35,506 bases of DNA from Acidocella sp. (GTDB lineage: Bacteria; Pseudomonadota; Alphaproteobacteria; Acetobacterales; Acetobacteraceae): contig JAMFRU010000104.1 in assembly GCA_026224875.1 (NCBI GenBank), positions 1 to 35,506 of the forward strand, written 5' to 3'. Position 1 is the stretch's first letter, and each line of letters starts with the position of its first letter. Positions 7,789-13,715 of the stretch are shown piece by piece. The notes beneath the pieces are model-generated. The model made no database searches, was not told the DNA's origin, and saw only the letters and a program-made list of their open reading frames with translations. The position numbers were made by a program, and so were the translations under genes.

Positions 7789-8859
7789 TTGACTGCCATT
7801 CTGACCATCGATCTGGGTGCGATCCAGGATAACTGGCGGCTGCTGGATGGGATGCATGCTGGCGAGACCGCTGGGGTGGTGAAGGCGGATGCTTATGGGC
7901 TTGGCGCGGCACGGGTAGGGCCGGCGTTGGCTGCGGTGGGGTGCGGGATTTTTTTCACGGCACATCTGGCGGAGGCGGTGGCGTTGCGGGCGGTGCTGCC
8001 GGATGTGCGGATTGGCGTGCTGAATGGGCTGTTTCCGCATGCGGCCGCCGCGTTTTATGCGCATGATTTGATTCCGGTGCTGGGCTCGCTGACCGAGGTG
8101 GTGGACTGGCGCGCGGCGGCGCGGGCGCTGGGGCGGGTGTTGCCGTGTTTTCTGCATCTGGAGACGGGGATGCACCGGCTGGGGATGACCGCGACCGAGC
8201 GGGCGGTTCTGGCTGGGGATACGAGCCTGCTGGATGGGTTGCGGCTGGAATATGTGATCACGCATCTGGTGGCGGCGGATGCGCCGGGGGATGCGGTGAA
8301 TGAGCGGCAAAAGACGCTGTTCCGGGAGCTGGCAAAGCAATTTCCGGGTGTGAAGACCAGTATCGGCAATTCATCGGGCATGTTTTTGGGGGCGGATTTT
8401 CATACCGATCTGGCCCGGCCGGGGGCGGCGTTGTACGGGGTGAACCCGACGCCGTGGGCTAAAAACCCGATGCGGCATGTGGTGACGTTACAGGCACCGA
8501 TTTTGCAGATTCATGATTTGGAACCCGGCGAATCTGTGGGGTATAGCGGCGTGTGGCGGGCTGAACGGCCGAGCCGGATTGCGACAATCGGGGTTGGATA
8601 TGCCGATGGCTACCACCGGGCGCTGAGCAACAAGGCCACGGCATGTTTTGACGATACACCCGTACCCCTGGTAGGCCGGGTGTCGATGGACCTGACGACT
8701 TTCGACGTGACCGATGTGGACGCCAGACCGGGGGACATGCTGACCCTGTTGGGGCCGCGCCATGATGCCGATGCGCTGGCGGCACAGGCGGGGACCAGTG
8801 GCTATGAGATTCTGACCTCGCTGCGGGGGCGCTTTGAGCGCCGATATATCGGCGCATGA
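7789..8859 (+). CDS. alr: Alanine racemase
   Basis: A 356-residue fold-III PLP enzyme that converts L- to D-alanine for peptidoglycan. The PLP lysine is Lys32 in VVKADAYGLG, and the second catalytic base is the Tyr of the GYSGVW segment; GVGYADGY and GRVSMDLTTFD complete the family signature. The only in-frame start near dnaB is TTG 7789 (LTIDLGAIQDNW follows at once), because the ATG at 7778 runs into a stop. The gene overlaps the dnaB transcription unit end by position (7 bp gap) and its own TGA overlaps the mlaE ATG, so it is probably part of a dnaB-alr-mlaE-mlaF run. Confidence 0.95.
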   Translation: MTAILTIDLGAIQDNWRLLDGMHAGETAGVVKADAYGLGAARVGPALAAVGCGIFFTAHLAEAVALRAVLPDVRIGVLNGLFPHAAAAFYAHDLIPVLGSLTEVVDWRAAARALGRVLPCFLHLETGMHRLGMTATERAVLAGDTSLLDGLRLEYVITHLVAADAPGDAVNERQKTLFRELAKQFPGVKTSIGNSSGMFLGADFHTDLARPGAALYGVNPTPWAKNPMRHVVTLQAPILQIHDLEPGESVGYSGVWRAERPSRIATIGVGYADGYHRALSNKATACFDDTPVPLVGRVSMDLTTFDVTDVDARPGDMLTLLGPRHDADALAAQAGTSGYEILTSLRGRFERRYIGA

Positions 8860-9641
8860 ATAAATTGCTGGATTTAGTGGCGCTGGTGGGCACGGTGGTG
8901 CTGGGTTCTGTCGCCTATATCGGCGAGCTGGGGCTGTTTGCGCTGAACGGCGTTAGTCATGTGTTCCGCCCGCCTTATTACCCGCGGCTGGTCGGCAAGG
9001 CGTTTATGGAGATTGGGTTTTACTCGCTGCCCATGGTGGCGCTGACGGCACTCTTCACCGGCATGGTGCTGGCGTTGCAATCCTATACGGGGTTCTCGCG
9101 GTTTGGGGCGGAGAGCGCGATTGCTTCCATTGTGGTGCTGTCGGTTACGCGCGAGCTGGGGCCGGTGCTGGCGGGGCTGATGGTGTCCGGCCGTGCGGGT
9201 GCGGCGATGGCGGCGGAGCTGGGCACGATGCGGGTGACCGACCAGATCGACGCGTTGAGCACGCTTTCGACCGATCCGATGAAGTATTTGGTGGCGCCGC
9301 GGTTGCTGGCGGGGACGATTGCGCTGCCGCTGCTGGTAGCACTTGCGGATATTCTGGGCGTTTGCGGCGGGTGGCTGGTGGCGACGAAGAAGCTGGGGTT
9401 TTCCTCCGGCGCCTATCTGTCCGCCACTTTCTCGACGATGCAGCCTCAGGACGTGATCTCGGGGCTGATCAAGGCGGCGGTGTTTGGGTTTATCATCGCG
9501 CTGATGGGGTGTTTTAACGGGTATCGCTCCAAGGGCGGGGCGCAGGGCGTGGGTACGGCGACGACCACGGCTGTGGTCTCGGCATCCATCCTGATTTTGG
9601 CGCTGGATTACATCCTTACCCAGGTGTTGTTCGTCAAATGA
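8856..9641 (+). CDS. mlaE: MlaE-type ABC permease, phospholipid transport
   Basis: A 261-residue integral membrane permease of the MlaE/YrbE family, the membrane part of the ABC importer/exporter that moves phospholipids between inner and outer membrane. The family core is visible: GFYSLPMVALTALFTGMVLALQ, SRELGPVLAGLMVSGRAGAAMAAELGTMRVTDQIDAL-like motif (here VTRELGPVLAG ... ELGTMRVTDQIDAL) and a last helix LILALDYILTQVLF. It starts on an ATGA overlap with alr and ends on an ATGA overlap with the ATPase gene, so the two are translated together. No mlaD (MCE) or mlaC gene follows; they must be elsewhere. Confidence 0.92.
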   Translation: MNKLLDLVALVGTVVLGSVAYIGELGLFALNGVSHVFRPPYYPRLVGKAFMEIGFYSLPMVALTALFTGMVLALQSYTGFSRFGAESAIASIVVLSVTRELGPVLAGLMVSGRAGAAMAAELGTMRVTDQIDALSTLSTDPMKYLVAPRLLAGTIALPLLVALADILGVCGGWLVATKKLGFSSGAYLSATFSTMQPQDVISGLIKAAVFGFIIALMGCFNGYRSKGGAQGVGTATTTAVVSASILILALDYILTQVLFVK

Positions 9642-10408
9642 GCCAGATGAAAATCCGCATTCGGGGGCTGAAGAAGGCGTTTGGGCCGAAGATCGTGCTG
9701 GATGGTGTCGATCTCGATATCGCGCAGGGCACCGGCATGGTGGTGATCGGCGGTTCGGGCACCGGCAAATCCGTGCTGATCAAATCCATCCTTGGGCTGG
9801 TGACGCCCGATGCGGGGGTTATCGAGATTGATGGCGAGGACGTGCTGAAGGCGTCCCGGAGCCGCGCCAAGGAATTGCGGTCGCAGATCGGCATGCTGTT
9901 TCAGAACGGCGCGTTGTTCGACTCGCTGCCGGTTTGGGAAAATGTGACGTTTGGGCTGCTGGCGCAGAAGCGGCTGAAACGTGCGGCGGCACGAGATAAG
10001 GCCGTTGAGGTGCTGGCGCAGGTGGGGTTGGATGCGGCAGTGGCCGGACTCTCACCCTCCGAACTCTCAGGCGGCATGCAGAAGCGCGTGGCGCTGGCGC
10101 GCGCGATTGCGTCCGAACCCGCGATCATCTTGTTCGATGAGCCGACCACCGGCCTTGATCCCATCATGGGCGCCGTTATCGACGAACTCATCGTGGATTG
10201 CGTGAAGCGTCTGGGGAGCACATCAATTTCCATCACCCACGACATGGCGAGCGCCCAGCGCATCGGCGACAACGCCGCCATGCTCTACCAGGGCAAAGTG
10301 AGCTGGACCGGCCCCGCCACCGAACTGCTCACCACCCCAGACCCCGTCGTCCACCAATTCACCCACGGCCTCGCTGACGGCCCCATCCGCATGGCGCTGC
10401 GCCGTTAG
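9638..10408 (+). CDS. mlaF: MlaF-type ABC ATPase, phospholipid transport
   Basis: A 256-residue ABC ATPase that powers the MlaE permease encoded just upstream (4-base ATGA overlap). Walker A GGSGTGKS at residues 38-45, a Q-loop in IGMLFQNGALFDSLPVWENV, signature LSGGMQKRVALARAI, Walker B IILFDEPTTGLDPI and H-loop SITHDM are all intact. The FQxGALFDSLxVxENV string and LDPI after Walker B are typical of MlaF/Ttg2A rather than of other ABC ATPases. Last gene of the run, followed by a hairpin cluster that separates it from the converging bioD. Confidence 0.93.
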   Translation: MSQMKIRIRGLKKAFGPKIVLDGVDLDIAQGTGMVVIGGSGTGKSVLIKSILGLVTPDAGVIEIDGEDVLKASRSRAKELRSQIGMLFQNGALFDSLPVWENVTFGLLAQKRLKRAAARDKAVEVLAQVGLDAAVAGLSPSELSGGMQKRVALARAIASEPAIILFDEPTTGLDPIMGAVIDELIVDCVKRLGSTSISITHDMASAQRIGDNAAMLYQGKVSWTGPATELLTTPDPVVHQFTHGLADGPIRMALRR

Positions 10409-10414
10409 AGAAAA

Positions 10415-10576
10415 GGGCCAGGGCTCTGCCCTGGACCCGCCAAGGGCCGAAAGGCCCTTGGATCCCATAACTTAAGAATTTGGAAGGGGCCTGCCTCCGT
10501 GCTGTTGAAACAGCGAGGTGGCAGGCCCCTTCCAAATTCTTAAAAGCTAATGGGGGCCTGGGGCCTCAGGCCCCAG
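10415..10576. repeat. Cluster of intergenic hairpins between mlaF and bioD
   Basis: The gap between the convergent mlaF and bioD genes is almost wholly palindromic. In order: GGGCCAGGGC/GCCCTGG-type hairpin (10415-10438); CCAAGGGCC-GAAA-GGCCCTTGG with a GNRA-type loop (10440-10461); a long hairpin at 10472-10543; CTGGGGCCT-C-AGGCCCCAG (10558-10576); and a shorter GGCGG/CCGCC stem near 10587-10600 followed by TTTTT. They can act as bidirectional terminators, but several in a row suggest an accreted family of short palindromic repeats, as I recall is common between genes in Acetobacteraceae. Confidence 0.8.
10472..10543. repeat. Long near-perfect 72-nt hairpin
   Basis: Two 24-base arms (10472-10495 and 10520-10543) are exact reverse complements. 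The 24-base loop itself folds further: GCTG at 10501-10504 pairs with CAGC at 10511-10514, leaving only two mismatches between the inner and outer stems. The whole is a single almost continuous hairpin, longer than a normal terminator stem and with short A/T-rich outer ends, so a miniature palindromic element is as likely as a terminator. Confidence 0.8.
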
Positions 10577-10605
10577 CGGGTCGAGGGCGGAGCCCCGCCT
10601 TTTTC

Positions 10606-11268
10606 CTAAAGCGTAGCCGCCAAACGCCGGAAGGAGCCGTCGTCGAAGTCGCGGGGGATGATGTGGATGGGGCAGGCGGCGAAGCGTTCCAGTGTGGCGG
10701 CGGTTTCTTCGGCCAGCACGGGGGCGTTCGGGCTTTCGTTGAGCACGATGGCGGCGACTTTGATGCCTTGTGCGGAGAGGAGTGTGCCGGCGGTGATGAT
10801 GTGGCTGAGTGTGCCGAGATAGGTACCGCCGACGAGGATGACGGGGATGCCGAGGGCGGACATCCAGTCCGAGACCAGGTCTTCATCGTTGAGGGGGACG
10901 GCGACGCCGCCGATGCCTTCGATGAAGAGGGTGCCCGGGGCGGCGGCGATGGCGGCTTCGCAGAAAGTTACAACGTCTTTGAGGACGATGCGCTTGCCTT
11001 CGCGGGCGGCGGCCATGTCTGGTGAGAGGGGGGCGGCGAAGCGCCAGGGGCTGATGGTGGCGATGTTGCGCGGGTTATTGGGCCGGCCCATGGCGTCCAG
11101 CAGGACGGAGGGGTCGGAATTGGCCGCGGTATCGTCGTCGTAGCCGGTGAGAACCGGTTTTATGGCGGCAAAATCGCGCTTGAGCTCACGCCCGGCGCGG
11201 ATGAGGCCTGCTATAGTGTGGGTCTTCCCGATGTTCGTGCCAGTCGCTGTAATAAAATAACTTGTCAT
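10606..11268 (-). CDS. bioD: Dethiobiotin synthetase
   Basis: A 220-residue P-loop enzyme that closes the ureido ring of dethiobiotin from DAPA, CO2 and ATP, the step before BioB. The start is MTSYFITATGTNIGKTHT with the P-loop GTNIGKT at 10-16; KPVLTGY (DAPA-binding loop) and FIEGIGGVAVPL (the E-G-x-G motif) follow. ATG 11268 is used because the P-loop sits at the usual distance from it; the extension to 11295 adds nothing conserved. The gene is divergent from bioB across 68 bp, so the two may share a control region. It converges with mlaF. Confidence 0.93.
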   Translation of the reverse strand: MTSYFITATGTNIGKTHTIAGLIRAGRELKRDFAAIKPVLTGYDDDTAANSDPSVLLDAMGRPNNPRNIATISPWRFAAPLSPDMAAAREGKRIVLKDVVTFCEAAIAAAPGTLFIEGIGGVAVPLNDEDLVSDWMSALGIPVILVGGTYLGTLSHIITAGTLLSAQGIKVAAIVLNESPNAPVLAEETAATLERFAACPIHIIPRDFDDGSFRRLAATL

Positions 11269-11302
11269 GATCCACTCTTTCGTCCTTTGAAGCACGGGAT
11301 TA

Positions 11303-11316
11303 GATTGACCTCAATC
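11303..11316. promoter_or_regulatory. Small inverted repeat between bioD and bioB
   Basis: GATTG-ACCT-CAATC is a perfect 5+4+5 inverted repeat in the 68-bp divergent bioD/bioB gap, and includes a TTGACC that could be a plus-strand -35. It does not look like the BirA operator or like the BioR site (TTATCTATAA type) of alphaproteobacteria. Weak, position-based call. Confidence 0.25.
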
Positions 11317-11336
11317 GACTTGTTGGAGATTTACGG

Positions 11337-12296
11337 GTGCCTGAGAGCCATATTGCGACAAAAATGCGTTGGAGCCGTGCGGATGTAGCCGCTTTGCTGG
11401 CATTGCCGTTTCCTGAGCTGCTGTTTAGGGCGCAGACCGTGCATCGCGAACACTTCGATCCGACGCGAATCCAGATATCGACGCTGCTTTCGATTAAGAC
11501 TGGCGGGTGTCCGGAGGATTGCGGTTATTGCCCGCAGGCGGCGGGGTATGAGACCGGGACCAAGGCCGGGCGGCTGATGGCGGTTGAGGCTGTGCTGGTG
11601 GAGGCGCGGGCGGCCAAGGCCAAGGGTGCGGCGCGGTTTTGCATGGGGGCGGCCTGGCGCAGCCCGAAGGAGCATGATCTGGATGCTGTGTGCGGGATGA
11701 TCGAGGGGGTGAAGGCGCTGGGGCTTGAGACCTGCGTTACCCTGGGCATGCTGACTGGGCCGCAGACAGCGAAATTGAAAGAGGCGGGGTTGGATTATTA
11801 CAATCATAACCTCGACACCTCGCCTGAATATTATGGGAAGGTGATTACCACCCGCACGTATCAGGACCGGCTGGATACGCTGGAACATGTGCGCGATGCT
11901 GGGATTAACGTGTGCTGCGGCGGGATTGTGGGCATGGGTGAGGATGAGAGCGACCGGGCGGGGTTGATTGCCACGCTGGCGAGCCTGCCGGAGCCGCCCG
12001 AGTCCGTGCCTATCAACGCGCTGGTGGCTGTGGAGGGTACGCCGCTGGCCAAGGCCGAGCCGATTGATGCGATCGATTTTGTGCGCGTGATTGCGGCGGC
12101 GCGGATTACCATGCCGCGCAGCTATGTGCGGCTTTCCGCCGGGCGCGAAGCGATGACCGACGAGGCGCAGGCCTTGTGCTTCATGGCCGGGGCGAATTCG
12201 ATTTTTCATGGCGAGAAATTGCTGACCACGAAGAATGCGACCGTGAACCATGATGAGGCGTTGTTTGCCAAGTTAGGCCTTAAGGCTGAGCAGTAA
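11337..12296 (+). CDS. bioB: Biotin synthase (radical SAM)
   Basis: A 319-residue radical SAM enzyme that inserts sulfur into dethiobiotin. The SAM cluster motif is Cys58-x3-Cys62-x2-Cys65 in [12 protein letters not shown]. Further family marks: the [14 protein letters not shown] loop, [32 protein letters not shown] and, near the end, [18 protein letters not shown] use GTG 11337, with GGAG 9 bases upstream; the ATG at 11364 would remove a little of the N-terminus but no motif. bioA follows on the same strand after a hairpin element. Confidence 0.96.
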   Translation: MPESHIATKMRWSRADVAALLALPFPELLFRAQTVHREHFDPTRIQISTLLSIKTGGCPEDCGYCPQAAGYETGTKAGRLMAVEAVLVEARAAKAKGAARFCMGAAWRSPKEHDLDAVCGMIEGVKALGLETCVTLGMLTGPQTAKLKEAGLDYYNHNLDTSPEYYGKVITTRTYQDRLDTLEHVRDAGINVCCGGIVGMGEDESDRAGLIATLASLPEPPESVPINALVAVEGTPLAKAEPIDAIDFVRVIAAARITMPRSYVRLSAGREAMTDEAQALCFMAGANSIFHGEKLLTTKNATVNHDEALFAKLGLKAEQ

Positions 12297-12299
12297 GCA

Positions 12300-12419
12300 G
12301 CGCTTTTTTATAAAAAAGCGCGCAAAAAACTTTTGTTCCTCGGGGCATGGGCTGTGGCGGCGCCACAGCCCATGCCCCGAGTGGCAAAGTTTTTTGATTC
12401 TTTTTGTTCACAAAAAGAA
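12300..12419. repeat. Three-hairpin modular intergenic element (copy A), bioB-bioA
   Basis: Element between bioB and bioA made of three hairpins: a perfect 22-nt palindrome GCGCTTTTTTA/TAAAAAAGCGC (12300-12321); a long stem with 20-base GC-rich arms (12340-12359 / 12361-12380) framed by AAAAAACTTTTG (12324-12335) and CAAAGTTTTTTG (12385-12396); and TTCTTTTTGT-TC-ACAAAAAGAA (12398-12419). A second element at 16775-16885 has the same order and the same CAAAAACTTTTG frame but other stem sequences. The last stem runs into the bioA ribosome site (AAGGA, 12418-12422). Confidence 0.8.
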
Positions 12420-12430
12420 GGACTTTTTAA

Positions 12431-13699
12431 ATGACTTGGCTTGAAGACGGCTGGCGGCACGTTTGGCTGCCTTATGCACAGATGCAGACCGCACCATTGC
12501 CTTTGCCGGCGGTGCGGACCGAGGGTAGCCGCATATTTTTGGCCGATGGGCGGGTGCTGGTGGATGGCATCGCGAGCTGGTGGACGGCCTGCCATGGCTA
12601 TAACCATCCGCATATTGTTGAGGCGGTGACGGCGCAGGTGCGGGAGATGCCGCATGTGATGTTCGGCGGGTTGGGGCATGAGCCTGCGTATAGGCTGGCG
12701 ACGCGGTTGGCGGCGTTGATGCCGGGCTCGTTGAACCGGGTGTTTTTTAGCGATTCGGGGTCGGTGGCGGTTGAGGTCGCCATAAAGATTGCGGTGCAGG
12801 CTCGGCTGAACCATTGCCAAAGCGGGGGCGAGCGCGGGCGGACGAAGATACTTGCGTTTCTTGGCGGGTATCATGGTGATACCTTTGGCACGATGGCGAT
12901 TTGCGACCCGGAGGAGGGGATGCATTCGCTGTTTGCCGGGCTGTTGCAGGAGCACCCCGTTGTGCCGTTGCCGCGGGATGCGGCGAGCATTGCGGCGTTT
13001 GAGCTATTTTTGGAGGAGCATGCGGGCAGCCTGGCGGCGATAATTGTCGAGCCGCTGGTGCAGGGCGCGGGGGGGATGGTGTTTCATGCGCCGGCGGTGC
13101 TGCAGAGGTTGCGGGCAGCGGCGACGCATTATGGGCTTTCGTTGATTTTCGATGAGATTTTTACGGGGTTCGGGCGCACGGGCACGATGTTTGCGTTTGA
13201 GCAGGCGGGGGTGGTGCCGGATATCATCACCCTCTCGAAGGCGCTGACGGGGGGCACGAGCCCGCTGGCGGCGACGATTGCGACGGACGAATTGTTTGCG
13301 GCATTTTTGTCGGACAGTCCGGGGACGGCGTTGATGCATGGGCCGACGTTTATGGCCAACCCGTTGGGTTGTGCGGCCGCCAATGCTGGGTTGGATTTGT
13401 TTGAGCGCGAGCCGCGGCTGGCGCAGGCGGCGGCGATATCGGCGCAGTTGGCGCGCGAGCTGGCGCCGTGCCGGGAGTTGCCTGGTGTGCGCGATGTGCG
13501 GGTGCTCGGGGCGATTGGCGTGGTGGAGCTGGAGCGGATTGAAAACCCCGCGGCGTTGCGTATGGCGCTGGTGGCGCAGGGCGTGTGGGTGCGGCCGTTC
13601 AGGAATATTTTATATCTCACGCCGGCGCTGACGATTAGTACGGACGAGCTCTCGTTGTTGTGTACGGCGATATTTGCGGGGTTGAGCGCGGCGGCTTGA
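12431..13699 (+). CDS. bioA: Adenosylmethionine-8-amino-7-oxononanoate aminotransferase
   Basis: A 422-residue class-III PLP aminotransferase that makes DAPA from KAPA with SAM as amino donor. The N-terminal HVWLPYAQMQ and DGIASWWTACHGYNHPHI are characteristic of BioA (the WLPYxQ and SWW residues line the KAPA/SAM site). FSDSGSVAVEVAIKIA, the LGGYHGDTFGTMAIC motif, LIFDEIFTGFGRTG and the PLP lysine in TLSKALTGG are all present, as is HGPTFMANPLGCAAA. AAGGA lies just before the ATG. With bioB and bioD it supplies the last three steps of biotin synthesis; bioF and bioC are not in the window. Confidence 0.95.
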   Translation: MTWLEDGWRHVWLPYAQMQTAPLPLPAVRTEGSRIFLADGRVLVDGIASWWTACHGYNHPHIVEAVTAQVREMPHVMFGGLGHEPAYRLATRLAALMPGSLNRVFFSDSGSVAVEVAIKIAVQARLNHCQSGGERGRTKILAFLGGYHGDTFGTMAICDPEEGMHSLFAGLLQEHPVVPLPRDAASIAAFELFLEEHAGSLAAIIVEPLVQGAGGMVFHAPAVLQRLRAAATHYGLSLIFDEIFTGFGRTGTMFAFEQAGVVPDIITLSKALTGGTSPLAATIATDELFAAFLSDSPGTALMHGPTFMANPLGCAAANAGLDLFEREPRLAQAAAISAQLARELAPCRELPGVRDVRVLGAIGVVELERIENPAALRMALVAQGVWVRPFRNILYLTPALTISTDELSLLCTAIFAGLSAAA

Positions 13700-13715
13700 C
13701 TGGGTTAAGGGTTGA

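Noticed and set aside
6279-7808. A 509-codon open frame on the minus strand over dnaB
   Set aside because: It is the antisense of a certain dnaB gene in GC-rich DNA; composition is Arg/His/Gln-rich without any motif.
10415-10576. CRISPR array
   Set aside because: The repeats are single palindromes of different sequence, without regular spacers or a repeated unit.
11269-11336. BirA or BioR operator between bioD and bioB
   Set aside because: Neither known pattern is present; only a short GATTG/CAATC repeat is seen.
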